Shown here one piece after another: positions 1-8,801 of a DNA stretch of 64,000 bases. The position numbers and the translations under genes were made by a program. The stretch lies in assembly GCF_963677725.1 (NCBI RefSeq), contig NZ_OY782507.1, positions 1,922,001 through 1,986,000 on the forward strand, read 5' to 3'. Below the pieces are notes generated by a model. The model was not told the origin of the DNA and did not search any database. It saw nothing but the letters and a program-made list of their open reading frames with translations. The DNA is from an uncultured Cohaesibacter sp. (lineage in GTDB: Bacteria; Pseudomonadota; Alphaproteobacteria; Rhizobiales; Cohaesibacteraceae). Position 1 is the stretch's first letter, and each line of letters starts with the position of its first letter.

Positions 1-276
1 GACACCGTGTCCGCCAAGATGCGACGTTATCTCGACATTCTGATTTCGTTTTTACTGATGATCTATGCGCTCATTCTGGCTTATGCGGCGGGGCTGGTCG
101 CCTATGAATCGCTCTACACGCCATGGGGTGCCTTCCGCATGGAGACCAGCGGCAGCGCGTGGGATCCCCCTTTCCCTGCAATCATCAAGAGTTTTCTGTT
201 TCTCGTGCTGGCCGTAATGGTCATTCAAACCGCGCTGCACCTCGTCTATCATATCCGGAGGAAAGTCGATGCCTGA
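1..276 (+). CDS. TRAP transporter small permease (DctQ family), 3' part only
   Basis: The reading frame is open from the first base of the window, so the gene starts upstream and only the C-terminal part is present. Two hydrophobic segments are visible, roughly codons 9-33 and 60-82, followed by a basic end (HIRRKVDA). This matches the last two of the four membrane helices of DctQ proteins. The stop codon overlaps the start of the following large permease by 8 bases, the usual arrangement of the two membrane subunits. DctQ and DctM form the membrane part of a sodium-driven uptake system fed by a periplasmic binding protein, which must lie upstream. A GTG at position 7 could be read as a start, but an 89-residue protein would be too short for the family. 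The substrate cannot be read from this fragment. Confidence 0.85.
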   Translation, partial: DTVSAKMRRYLDILISFLLMIYALILAYAAGLVAYESLYTPWGAFRMETSGSAWDPPFPAIIKSFLFLVLAVMVIQTALHLVYHIRRKVDA

Positions 277-1600
277 ACTTTTCGAACTCAGTTCCATCGG
301 CATCGCTTGGGGTAGCATTCTGCTGTTGGTGATGATGATGGTGTTGCTGGCCACCGGCATGCCACTGGCCTTTGTCACCGGTCTGGTTGCCGCCTTCTTC
401 ACCATTTTCTGGGTCGGGCCGGAAACGGCGACCATCACGGCCAGCCGGGTCTTCAGCTTCACCACCTCTTACGTCTTTGTCGCCGTGCCAATGTTCGTGC
501 TTATGGCATCGATCCTTGACCGATCAGGCATTGCGCGCGACCTGTTCAATGCCATGCGGATGGTGGGGGGCAGTCTACGCGGCGGTGTGGCGGTCCAGAC
601 ACTGATTGTCGCGGTGTTTCTTGCTGCCATGTCGGGCATCATTGGCGGGGAAACTGTACTGCTGGGGCTGCTCGCTTTGCCGCAGATGCTTCGGCTCGGT
701 TATGATCGCAATCTGGCCATTGGCACAGTGGCGGCCGGTGGCACCCTTGGCACCATGGTGCCGCCGTCAATCGTGCTGATCATTTATGGCCTGATTGCCA
801 ATGTGTCGATTTCCGATCTGTTCACGGCGGCCTTCCTGCCCGCTTTGATGCTGGCTTCCTTTTATGTCATCTATGTTCTGACCCGCTGCTATCTCAACCC
901 GGCCATGGCACCGATTGCCACCGGGGACGAGCTAAAAATGACCACTTCTGAAAAGCTCGCAGCCATGAAGGGCGTTGCCCTGCCAGTGGTGATTGCCATG
1001 TCGGTGCTCGGCAGCATTTATGCCGGGATCGCGTCGGTGACGGAAGCCTCGGGCATCGGCGCTTTCGGGATTGCCGTCTCGACCTGGATACGAGGGGAGC
1101 TGACCTGGAAATTGCTCAAGGACAGCGCCATGCAGACGCTGAATACCTGCGGCATGATCATCTGGATCGGCATTGGTGCCAGCGTATTGGTAGGTGTCTA
1201 TAATCTGATGGGTGGCATCCACTTTGTTGAAACCCTGATCCTTAATTTTGGCGATGGGTCGCCACTGGCCATCATTCTTTTGATGATGGGCATCCTGTTC
1301 ATGCTTGGCATGTTTCTGGACTGGGTTGGTGTGGCTTTGTTGACAATGCCGATTTTCGTGCCGATCGTGATAAAGCTCGGCTATGATCCGGTCTGGTTCG
1401 GCGTCGTTTTTGCCATGAATATGCAGGTCTCGTTCCTGTCGCCGCCCTTTGGCCCTGCGGCCTTCTATCTGAAGTCGGTTGCGCCCGACGGCATTACGCT
1501 GAACGATATCTTCCGCTCGGTGTTGCCCTTCATTGCCATGCAAATCCTTGCGGTCGCGCTGTTGATCGCCTTCCCGACACTCGCTCTTTGGTGGATGTAA
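269..1600 (+). CDS. TRAP transporter large permease (DctM family)
   Basis: A 443-residue integral membrane protein, the usual DctM length, with about 12 hydrophobic segments. Family hallmarks are visible: an early MPLAFVTGLVA segment, GGTLGTMVPPSIVLIIYG near residue 155, and MQVSFLSPPFGPAAFYLKSV near residue 390. It is the ion-coupled translocation subunit of the inner membrane. It overlaps the DctQ gene and is followed after one base by a 6-phosphogluconate dehydrogenase gene, so the three are almost certainly one transcript. That linkage suggests, but does not prove, that the imported compound is a sugar acid such as gluconate. Confidence 0.95.
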   Translation: MPELFELSSIGIAWGSILLLVMMMVLLATGMPLAFVTGLVAAFFTIFWVGPETATITASRVFSFTTSYVFVAVPMFVLMASILDRSGIARDLFNAMRMVGGSLRGGVAVQTLIVAVFLAAMSGIIGGETVLLGLLALPQMLRLGYDRNLAIGTVAAGGTLGTMVPPSIVLIIYGLIANVSISDLFTAAFLPALMLASFYVIYVLTRCYLNPAMAPIATGDELKMTTSEKLAAMKGVALPVVIAMSVLGSIYAGIASVTEASGIGAFGIAVSTWIRGELTWKLLKDSAMQTLNTCGMIIWIGIGASVLVGVYNLMGGIHFVETLILNFGDGSPLAIILLMMGILFMLGMFLDWVGVALLTMPIFVPIVIKLGYDPVWFGVVFAMNMQVSFLSPPFGPAAFYLKSVAPDGITLNDIFRSVLPFIAMQILAVALLIAFPTLALWWM

Positions 1601-1601
1601 T

Positions 1602-3011
1602 ATGAAAAAAGCTGATTTTGCGGTTATTGGTCTCGGCGTCATGGGGCTGGGCCTTGCAGAAAATCTCGCCCGCAACGGGGTGCATGTCGCTGGGTTCGAC
1701 CTTGATGAGGAGCGCCGGGCCAATCTCACGCGGCTGGGGGAGGGATCGGACCGGATCTCCACCGCCCAGAGCCTGTCCGATCTGGTGGACAGCCTGTCCA
1801 TGCCGCGGCAGATTTTGCTGATGGTGCCTGCCGGTGCGCCGGTTGACCGGGCCATTGCCGATCTTAGGCCACTCCTGTCTGCCGGGGATTGCATCATTGA
1901 CGGGGGCAATTCTCATTTCCTTGAAACCGAGCGGCGGCATCAGGAGCTGGTTGCGGACAAGATCCACTTTTTCGGTATGGGGGTTTCCGGTGGCGAGGCT
2001 GGCGCGCGCAATGGTCCGGCCTTGATGCCCGGTGGCGACCGCGCGGCCTTTGACAAGATGGAGCCGATCCTTAAAAAGATTGCCGCCAAGGCTGCCGAGG
2101 ATGGCGAGCCATGCGTCAGTTATATTGGTGCGAAGGGTGCAGGCCACTTCGTCAAGATGGTGCATAATGGCATCGAATATGCCGAAATGCAGTTGTTGGC
2201 AGAAACCTATTATCTCCTCGCCCGGGTCTATGGCCAACCAGCCAAGGCCATTGGCGCGATCTTCGAGGACTGGAACAAGGGCGAGGACCGCTCCTATTTG
2301 CTTGGGGTCAGCGCGGCGGTCCTGCAAAAGGATGATCCAGAAACCGGACAGCCAGCCGTTGACATAATCCGCGACCGCGCAGGCCAGAAAGGCACCGGCA
2401 AATGGACAACCCAGACCGCGCTTGATTTGGGCGCTGGTGTGCCCTCCATCACCGCGGCACTGGATGCGCGGATCCTGTCCTCAATGACTTCAGCGCGGGT
2501 GGCGCTTTCCGCCAGCCTTGAAAGCCAAACCCGCGATCCCTTGCCCCTTGATGCGACAGCTCTTGCGAGCTTACGCGATAGCCTGTTTGTGGGGCGGATC
2601 ATCGGCTTTGCCCAAGGGCTGGACATGATGGCGACCGCGTCAGAGGAGCATCAATTCGGTCTTGATCTGCCGCGCATTGCGCGTGGCTGGCGGGCAGGCT
2701 GTATCCTCGCGTCTCCACTGCTTGATCACATAGCCAGCGCCATTGAAGAGGCTGAGGATTTTGTCCATTTGTTACAACTGCCATGGTTCAAGACCCAGCT
2801 TGAGGTGAAATTGCCGGGTCTCAAACAAACGATCCTTACGGGGATCGATGCGGATCTTCCCCTGCCGGTGATGACCGCCTCTAAAGGTTATGTCGACAGC
2901 TTGCGCCAGAAGCGTTTGCCAGCCAATCTCATTCAGGGGCAGCGGGACTATTTCGGTGCCCATGGGTTTGAACGCACCGACAAGGCGGGGACCCATCACC
3001 TTGATTGGTGA
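1602..3011 (+). CDS. gnd: 6-phosphogluconate dehydrogenase, decarboxylating
   Basis: A 469-residue protein matching the family length of about 470. It converts 6-phosphogluconate to ribulose 5-phosphate, CO2 and NADPH in the cytoplasm. Visible motifs: the dinucleotide-binding GLGVMG at residues 10-15, GGNSHFLETERR near 105, GMGVSGGEAGARNGPALMPG near 125, the catalytic lysine and histidine region HFVKMVHNGIEYAEMQ near 183, and the C-terminal LIQGQRDYFGAHGFER. The ATG lies one base after the dctM stop. Being in a TRAP operon, rather than beside zwf, points to catabolism of an imported sugar acid. A 9-bp hairpin (arms 2992-3000 and 3007-3015) spans the stop codon but has no T-run. Confidence 0.96.
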   Translation: MKKADFAVIGLGVMGLGLAENLARNGVHVAGFDLDEERRANLTRLGEGSDRISTAQSLSDLVDSLSMPRQILLMVPAGAPVDRAIADLRPLLSAGDCIIDGGNSHFLETERRHQELVADKIHFFGMGVSGGEAGARNGPALMPGGDRAAFDKMEPILKKIAAKAAEDGEPCVSYIGAKGAGHFVKMVHNGIEYAEMQLLAETYYLLARVYGQPAKAIGAIFEDWNKGEDRSYLLGVSAAVLQKDDPETGQPAVDIIRDRAGQKGTGKWTTQTALDLGAGVPSITAALDARILSSMTSARVALSASLESQTRDPLPLDATALASLRDSLFVGRIIGFAQGLDMMATASEEHQFGLDLPRIARGWRAGCILASPLLDHIASAIEEAEDFVHLLQLPWFKTQLEVKLPGLKQTILTGIDADLPLPVMTASKGYVDSLRQKRLPANLIQGQRDYFGAHGFERTDKAGTHHLDW

Positions 3012-3051
3012 TGGGCCACGATGGGTCAAGCGTGGTGCCACACTTCAAGTA

Positions 3052-3765
3052 TCAGCCAAATTTGAGGAACATTTTGGCGTAGGCGGGTTTAAGGCCCTTA
3101 ATGGCTTTGCCCACCGCCATCGGATCATTGCCGTCAAGGGCAACACGGAGCCTGTCGATGGACAGATGCAATTCGTCAAGCAGCGCCTTGAAGTCGGGTT
3201 TGTCCTGATGGGCTGCGGGGACATGGGTAGCAATGTCCTTGGCGAGGTAGGCGAGGATGCCGGTCTGCTCGCGGATGTCGCTCGCCAGTTTCGGATTCCA
3301 GCTTTCCTTGGTGATTTTCAGTTTGAAGAGATGTTCCATCTCGCGGTGATAGGCATTGATGTAGCTTGAGAAAACGCGAATGCCATTGCGATCCCGCAGA
3401 CCGTCAAGCTCATCGCGGATGGCTTCGAGAATGTCGTGGGCTTTGACAACATTGCCTTCATAGGCGGACGCGTCGGCCTTCAGTGCAATGGTTTTGATGT
3501 CCTCAAGGGTTTTTGACCAATTTTCCTCGCCTTCATAGCGGGCTGGTGCGCTCTGATATTGGGTCAGGATTGTGCCGTTCCAGATTTTCAAGAATTTTCC
3601 GATGGCCTTTATTGTCGCCTCGGCATCCTTCTGATTGCTTTTAAACAACGCAATCCGGTAGGACGCATAGGCCTTGTCAACATCCTCATCAAAGCCAGCT
3701 TGTGCAGGCAGGCTGATTGTCGTCAGAAGCAGAGCAGCGAAGAGTGGTTTGGTCCAATTTTGCAT
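3052..3765 (-). CDS. exported all-helical protein of unknown function
   Basis: I do not recognise this 237-residue protein. It begins with a clear Sec signal peptide (basic N-terminus, hydrophobic stretch, LPAQA cleavage near residue 23), so the mature protein is periplasmic. The rest looks like a bundle of amphipathic helices rich in Lys, Ala, Asp and Glu, with no cysteine and no CXXCH, so it is not a cytochrome. Conserved-looking stretches include YRIALFKSNQKDAEATIKAIGKFLKIW and the tandem aspartates of the C-terminal LSIDRLRVALDGNDPMAVGKAIKGLKPAY. It is convergent with gnd and stands alone. It may be a metal- or ligand-binding helical bundle, but that is a guess from fold impression only. 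Confidence 0.75.
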   Translation of the reverse strand: MQNWTKPLFAALLLTTISLPAQAGFDEDVDKAYASYRIALFKSNQKDAEATIKAIGKFLKIWNGTILTQYQSAPARYEGEENWSKTLEDIKTIALKADASAYEGNVVKAHDILEAIRDELDGLRDRNGIRVFSSYINAYHREMEHLFKLKITKESWNPKLASDIREQTGILAYLAKDIATHVPAAHQDKPDFKALLDELHLSIDRLRVALDGNDPMAVGKAIKGLKPAYAKMFLKFG

Positions 3766-3944
3766 GTTCGATCCCTGTGATTGGCAATATTCGAAACTAC
3801 CATATCATTTAGCGCCATACCATGGGAGGAAAGCAGCTTTTGTCTGTTTCAAAAGGGACCGGCTGTATCTGCAAAAGGCCCGGATGATCCTCATGACCAA
3901 CCGGACCTTTTGTTTGAGCCATTTTGTCTCACATCTTGATTGGC

Positions 3945-5210
3945 TCACGATCCGGACAGGAAGGTGGCTGTCTGCGGGATAAAGGCTACAATCATCAAGG
4001 TGACAAACATGGCCAGGATAAACCATTTGCAATAGCCCATCACTTCCTCGACCTTAAGGCCGGTTACCGAACAGACGGTGAGCAGCACCGAGGCGACTGG
4101 CGGGGTCTGTTGGCCAATGCCAAGATTGAGGCAAACGATGACGCCGAAATGCACCGGGTCAATGCCCATTTCATTGGCCAGCGGCAGCAGCATCGGGACC
4201 ACAACAATGATGGCGGCAGAGGCATGCAGAAACATGCCCAAGAACAGCAAGAAGACATTGATCAGCAGCATCCGTCCGACAAAGCTGTCGGTCAGCCCGC
4301 CAAGACCGGAGGCGATTTGCTGCGGGATCTGCTCGTTGGCAAGAAACTGCCCCAGAACCGCCGAGCCGGCAATGATCATCATCACCACCGATGTCTGGCG
4401 CACGGTGACCGAGCCGAGCTGATAGATGGCCTTCAGATCAATGTCACGACGGATCGGCCAGCCATAGATCAGCGCTGCCACGACGCCCAGAGTTGCCGCT
4501 TCAGTCGGTGTGACAAAGCCACCGATCAGTCCCCCTACCACCAGCACGGGAATGAGCAATGGCACCAAGGCACCGACAAGAGCCTTGCCAAGGCGGCTGA
4601 CCTCAAAGCGCTCATCGACCGGGTGATCTTCCTTGCGGGCAAAGATGTAGGAGGTGACCATGAAGGCACCGCCAAGCAAAAGACCGGGAATGATGCCCGC
4701 GATAAACAGATCCTTGATCGAAGTGTTGGTTGTCACCCCATAAAGCACCATCGGGATAGAAGGCGGAATGATGATGCCAAGGGTGGCGCTGGTTGCAGTC
4801 ACCGCCGCAGCAAAGCTTTTCGGATAGCCCTGCTTTTCCATCGAGGGAACGAAAATCTTACTCATCACGGCGGCATCAGCCACCGCCGAGCCAGACATCT
4901 CGGCCATAAACATCGAGGTAACGACATTGACATGCGCGAGTCCACCGCGCATCCAGCCAACAAGCGCGCGGGCCAGCGCGATGATCCGTTCGGAAATCGA
5001 GGTAGCCCCCATCAATTCCCCCATGAAAATGAAGAGGGGAATGGCAAGCAAAACCACTTTGTTGGCACCGGAAAACATCTGGATCGGAGCCATGATCAGA
5101 TCAATGCCGGAAATGGCCATGGCGATAGCTGCCGAGATCATCAAGGCAAAGCCAATGGGCATGCCAATCGCGATCAAAACCAAAAGAAGAAGAACAACAA
5201 GCCATGCCAT
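3945..5210 (-). CDS. dctM: TRAP transporter large permease (DctM family)
   Basis: 421 residues with about 12 hydrophobic segments. Visible signatures include IPLFIFMGELMGATSISERIIALARALVG near residue 55, GIIIPPSIPMVLYGVTTNTSI near 145, and the C-terminal LNLGIGQQTPPVASVLLTVCSVTGL, all typical of DctM subunits of the DctP-type family. It begins 2 bases after the small permease stop and is the last gene of a GntR-dctP-dctQ-dctM operon on the minus strand. Together with DctQ it forms the sodium-coupled inner-membrane translocator for the substrate delivered by the DctP encoded upstream. Confidence 0.95.
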   Translation of the reverse strand: MAWLVVLLLLVLIAIGMPIGFALMISAAIAMAISGIDLIMAPIQMFSGANKVVLLAIPLFIFMGELMGATSISERIIALARALVGWMRGGLAHVNVVTSMFMAEMSGSAVADAAVMSKIFVPSMEKQGYPKSFAAAVTATSATLGIIIPPSIPMVLYGVTTNTSIKDLFIAGIIPGLLLGGAFMVTSYIFARKEDHPVDERFEVSRLGKALVGALVPLLIPVLVVGGLIGGFVTPTEAATLGVVAALIYGWPIRRDIDLKAIYQLGSVTVRQTSVVMMIIAGSAVLGQFLANEQIPQQIASGLGGLTDSFVGRMLLINVFLLFLGMFLHASAAIIVVVPMLLPLANEMGIDPVHFGVIVCLNLGIGQQTPPVASVLLTVCSVTGLKVEEVMGYCKWFILAMFVTLMIVAFIPQTATFLSGS

Positions 5211-5212
5211 GA

Positions 5213-5761
5213 TCAGTCTCTCTTCTCTTGGGGTTTATTGAGATCAAAAAAGCGTTGGATGGTTGCAATCAGCAACAGGATAGCTGCGATTGGCATGATC
5301 AGCATGAACCAGCCTTGCGCAATTTCAGCGGTTTCGATTTCGGTTGCACCGGCAATGGAAATCATCCGGACGGATTGCCAGAGCAGCAGCAACAAAAAGC
5401 CGCTGATCAGAAGGGCGTTGATGCCCTGCATCAACCGCCGCCAAGTCTGGGGCAGGCTTTCAACAAGCAAGTCAAAGGCGATATGGCCTTCGCGACGCAT
5501 GGTCAGGTAGGCCCCCAGAAATGCCACCCAGACCAGAAGCAGTCCGGGTACTTCATCGGCGGTGACGACAATGTTGCCCAGCAGATCCCGCACCCAGAAA
5601 TAGAGCGGGCGCATTGCCTCGTTGGCCTTGGCCCAATCGCGCATCAGGCCGAGCACCAGATATCGATTGACCACATTAAGGAAGACAAAGGCGGAGGATA
5701 TGGCGAAGAGTGTCACCGCCATAGCCTCAACAATCCGGTCCAGAAGACGCAGCATGATCAT
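5213..5761 (-). CDS. dctQ: TRAP transporter small permease (DctQ family)
   Basis: 182 residues with four hydrophobic segments, the expected size and topology. The segment VPGLLLVWVAFLGAYLTMRREGHIAFDLLVESLP carries the (R)xEGHI-like motif found between helices 2 and 3 of DctQ proteins. The N-terminus is somewhat long, with an extra polar stretch (LMRDWAKANEAMRPLYFWVRDLL) between the first two helices. Its ATG overlaps the dctP stop by 4 bases (ATGA), implying translational coupling. Confidence 0.93.
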   Translation of the reverse strand: MIMLRLLDRIVEAMAVTLFAISSAFVFLNVVNRYLVLGLMRDWAKANEAMRPLYFWVRDLLGNIVVTADEVPGLLLVWVAFLGAYLTMRREGHIAFDLLVESLPQTWRRLMQGINALLISGFLLLLLWQSVRMISIAGATEIETAEIAQGWFMLIMPIAAILLLIATIQRFFDLNKPQEKRD

Positions 5762-6732
5762 TTTGCCGAATCGCGAATGATGGTCAGATAATCTTCACCC
5801 TGACTTTTGACATATGCATCGTAGCTTTCTGCCGTGGCTTTCTTGAAGGCTGACAGATCCACCTCGTTGATCTCGAGCTTGGACTTCATTTCCTCGAAAT
5901 ATTTTGCTTCAAGCGCCGCAGACGCATCATAGGCTGCGTCGGTGATTTCGTGCCCGACCTCGGTAAAGACCTTTTTCTGCTCGTCCGTCAGGCTGTTGAA
6001 GAAGTCGTTGGATGCCAGCAGGAAGGACGGCGTATAGACGTGGCTTGTCAGAGAGAGATATTTCGCAACTTCGAAATGCTTCTGCTCATAGAAGCCATAG
6101 GTTGCGGCTTCGGCCCCATCGACGACACCGGCCTGCAGGGCGGTGAACGTTTCACCCCATGACACTTTCTGCGGTGTGGCCCCCATCTGCTGGAACACGC
6201 TCTGACGAAACTTGCCGCCGGAAATGCGAATTTTGAGGCCTTCGAGATCAAAGGGTTCCTTGATCGGCCGCTTGGTGTTGATGACATGGCGGAAGCCATT
6301 TTCGTAAACACCGATGACTTTCATGCCACCGACTTCCTCAATGCGGGCACGGATGGCGTCTTCCAGACCGGCCTTCATGGCGCGTTTGACATGATCGCGG
6401 TCGGTAAAGAGCCAGGGCAGATCGAACACGCCAAGCTTCTTGTCGAGCTTCATGACGCCTGATGCCACATTGATCATTTCGATCGAGCCGGCTTGCACGT
6501 TGGTCATCAGGTCTTTTTCCTTGCCCAATTGACCACCGGGGAAGAGTTTGAACTCAAACTGGCCGGGCAACCGTTTTTCAACTTCGGCTGCGAACATCTC
6601 GGACTGGGCATGCAACGGAGAGAAGGCCGAAACATGGCTGGCAATGCGAACTTCGATCGGTTCGGCAAAGGCGGTGCTGCTGGCAAGGACCGACCCCAAA
6701 AGGGTCAGGCCGATAGATTTGATAAAATGCAT
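5758..6732 (-). CDS. dctP: TRAP transporter periplasmic substrate-binding protein (DctP family)
   Basis: The start is placed at 6732 because a strong ribosome binding site (GGGAGGAAACC) directly precedes that ATG and a signal peptide follows (MHFIKSIGLTLLGSVLASSTAFA). The mature protein begins EPIEVRIASH. At 324 residues it matches the family. Visible DctP signatures: FKLFPGGQLG, ENGFRHVINTKRPI with the arginine that contacts a carboxylate, KIRISGG and GVVDGAEAATYGFYE. These predict an organic acid or sugar-acid ligand, though the exact compound is not readable. An in-frame extension up to 6834 would run into the GntR gene and lacks a signal sequence at its start. Confidence 0.94.
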   Translation of the reverse strand: MHFIKSIGLTLLGSVLASSTAFAEPIEVRIASHVSAFSPLHAQSEMFAAEVEKRLPGQFEFKLFPGGQLGKEKDLMTNVQAGSIEMINVASGVMKLDKKLGVFDLPWLFTDRDHVKRAMKAGLEDAIRARIEEVGGMKVIGVYENGFRHVINTKRPIKEPFDLEGLKIRISGGKFRQSVFQQMGATPQKVSWGETFTALQAGVVDGAEAATYGFYEQKHFEVAKYLSLTSHVYTPSFLLASNDFFNSLTDEQKKVFTEVGHEITDAAYDASAALEAKYFEEMKSKLEINEVDLSAFKKATAESYDAYVKSQGEDYLTIIRDSAK

Positions 6733-6757
6733 GGTTTCCTCCCAAAGAAAAGTAAAG

Positions 6758-7495
6758 TCAGCGAATTTCAGTGTGATAGCGGAACAGATCTGCCCGGCCG
6801 CGAGAGCGTCTCCATTCCAGTGGCGTGCCGTCATAGCCTTTTGCCAGACGGTCGATCAGCATGACCGGTGTGCCGGTCTCAATGCGCAGAAGTCGGGCCG
6901 TCTCAGTTGTTGCAGCTTCTGCCGTCAGGCTCTCCTCTGCCCGGGCAACCAACTGGCCGCATACGTCGTCATAGATGGGGTACAGCAGATCGCCAATCTC
7001 CTCGTCAGCAATGTCCAGAAAAGCGGCAAAGCGATCCAGTGGCAGCCAGATTTCCTCCGCCACCACAGGCACGGCATCGATCAGACGCACACGGCTCATG
7101 GAAATGGCCTGACTGCCTTCTTCGATGTGCAATTGGCGTGCGACATAGCTTGGGACTTTTTCCTCCGACCGGCGCAGGATCCGGCCTTCCGGAACAGCAC
7201 CCGAGCCGGTCGGGCCGCGAAACCGGAAAAATCGAAACAGAGAGCTGTCGAAAGACGGACGACGAACAAAAGTGCCCCTACCGTGGAAGCGCTCAAAAAG
7301 CTCTTCCTGAACCAACAGGTCCAGCGCTTTGCGCACGGTGCCGGGGGACAACTCATAGGCTTGGGACAATTCATTGTCGGACGGCACACGGTCGCCGGGA
7401 CGCAACCGGCCTTCGGTGACGTCGCGTCGCAGCAGGTCCGCCAGACGCTGATAAATAGGAAGTCTCTGATCTCCAGAGAGTTGCTGTACTGGCAT
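6758..7495 (-). CDS. GntR-family transcriptional regulator with UTRA effector domain
   Basis: About 245 residues. The N-terminal winged helix (residues about 8-75) reads LPIYQRLADLLRRDVTEGRLRPGDRVPSDNELSQAYELSPGTVRKALDLLVQEEL, the standard GntR/HutC pattern, followed by FHGRGTFVRRP. The C-terminal half is a UTRA ligand domain (SMSRVRLIDAVPVVAEEIWLP; ETGTPVMLIDRLAKGYDGTPLEWRRSRGRADLFRY). I prefer the ATG at 7495 because GGAG lies just upstream and little sequence precedes the wing; TTG 7516 and ATG 7510 are in-frame alternatives. It is the first gene of the dctPQM operon, 25 bases upstream of dctP, so it very likely controls that transporter in response to the substrate or a derivative. Confidence 0.92.
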   Translation of the reverse strand: MPVQQLSGDQRLPIYQRLADLLRRDVTEGRLRPGDRVPSDNELSQAYELSPGTVRKALDLLVQEELFERFHGRGTFVRRPSFDSSLFRFFRFRGPTGSGAVPEGRILRRSEEKVPSYVARQLHIEEGSQAISMSRVRLIDAVPVVAEEIWLPLDRFAAFLDIADEEIGDLLYPIYDDVCGQLVARAEESLTAEAATTETARLLRIETGTPVMLIDRLAKGYDGTPLEWRRSRGRADLFRYHTEIR

Positions 7496-7553
7496 TGTCT
7501 CCACCCTCATAGGCAATTGCTTTTTCGCTCTTGCCTTTCTGTTATTTCTATAG

Positions 7554-7565
7554 TTCTATATAGAA
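7554..7565. promoter_or_regulatory. 12-bp palindrome, candidate GntR operator
   Basis: TTCTATATAGAA is a perfect palindrome about 60 bp upstream of the GntR gene start, inside an AT-rich stretch with several TATAG-like elements. Autoregulation from such a site is common for GntR/HutC proteins. Assignment to this regulator is inference from position only. Confidence 0.4.
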
Positions 7566-7738
7566 GTAGATAAGTCAAGGCGGATTTTGTTCTACCTCGC
7601 TGTGCGCCAGCCCGAACATCACGGAAGACCTTGAACAGATTGCCTATTGGGGTTTTGACCAAGTGGGAAAATCGAATGCCGAACCGGCAATCGATCTCCA
7701 AATCCGATGGCAGACAAAGAAGATAATGCAGGGGAAGC

Positions 7739-8602
7739 ATGAACGAGCAAAGCATGGCGACGCAAGCAAGGGACTGTCCGGAAACGAACGACAAGACACT
7801 CACGGGAGCCAACCGATTGATGGGTGGGCTATCGGGGCGCTTTGATGGCCATGCCCATATCTTCCGTTGCGATCTGCCGATGGCCAGTCCCCGGCGCTAT
7901 ACACCCGATTATCATGCAGAGCCAGACGCCTATTGTAGGCTGCTGCGTGATCATGGTCTGGATGGGGCGTTGCTGGTGCAACCAAGTTTTCTTGGCACTG
8001 ATAACAGCTATATGCTCGACCAGATGGCAATCATGGCTGAAAATTCCGGTTTGACCTTCCGGGCGGTGGTCGTGCTTGACTCTAGAGATCGTTCAATTGA
8101 CCGGGCGATGCTTGAAGGATTGAGTGATCGGGGCGTTGTGGGGTTAAGGCTCAATCTGGTCGGAGTGAGCGATATTGATGATCTGTCCCACTGGGAGCGT
8201 TTGGTGCGGTTGACCGATCAGGGGGGCTGGCATGTGGAGCTGCATTGCGAAGGGCCTCGTCTCTCAACCCCTCTTGGCCAATTGCTCCGCTGGAGCCAGC
8301 AAGTGGTGATCGATCATTTCGGTCTCCCGGATCCGTCTGATCCCCTCGCCTGTCCTGGCTTGCAGGCGCTCCTCGGCGCGCCGAAAGAGCAGGTGTTTGT
8401 CAAATGCTCCGCTCCCTACAGGGTGTTTCCTGCCCTTTCCTCAGCAGATGCATCCTCGGCCATCATTCCGGTCTTTGCCCAGCTGCATCAGGCGCTGGGG
8501 GCCGATCATCTGGTCTGGGGCAGCGACTGGCCTCATACGCGCTTTGAAGGGCGTCAGAGCTATCAGGACGGACTTGATTGGCAAACAGCCTATCTGGCTT
8601 GA
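7739..8602 (+). CDS. amidohydrolase (TIM-barrel, Amidohydro_2 family), C-terminal end frameshifted
   Basis: 287 residues in the open frame. The metal-dependent hydrolase pattern is clear: FDGHAHIF (HxH) near residue 38, RLNLVG near 138, HVELHCEG with a histidine near 163, VVIDHFG with a histidine near 190, and WGSDWPHT with the catalytic aspartate near 261. These cytoplasmic enzymes often hydrolyse lactones or cyclic amides. The frame stops right after SYQDGLDWQTAYLA, where relatives continue for about 25 residues. The missing end is visible in the other frames: DHATRTRIDEIPQ in one (about 8601-8636) and NPYAQLLRFPA followed by TAG in the next (8638-8673). Two single-base changes would restore it. 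All active-site residues lie before the break, so activity is possible. An ABC transporter operon follows. Confidence 0.85.
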   Translation: MNEQSMATQARDCPETNDKTLTGANRLMGGLSGRFDGHAHIFRCDLPMASPRRYTPDYHAEPDAYCRLLRDHGLDGALLVQPSFLGTDNSYMLDQMAIMAENSGLTFRAVVVLDSRDRSIDRAMLEGLSDRGVVGLRLNLVGVSDIDDLSHWERLVRLTDQGGWHVELHCEGPRLSTPLGQLLRWSQQVVIDHFGLPDPSDPLACPGLQALLGAPKEQVFVKCSAPYRVFPALSSADASSAIIPVFAQLHQALGADHLVWGSDWPHTRFEGRQSYQDGLDWQTAYLA

Positions 8603-8801
8603 CCATGCCACCCGGACGCGCATCGACGAAATTCCCCAATCCATACGCACAGTTGCTACGGTTTCCTGCGTAGGCAATCGGCAATCACCTGTGTAAAAAG
8701 CCGTTTTCCCCGGTCACTCCGCATTTTGATCATAGAAATTGGCCGGCAAACGAAATTAATTGCCACCAGCTTCTCAAAATTCAATCGGGAGACACCAGAA
8801 A

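Noticed and set aside
3924-5510. 528-codon plus-strand open frame
   Set aside because: It lies antisense to dctM and dctQ, is full of His, Gln, Arg and Asp with no domain, and mirrors the codon pattern of the opposite strand.
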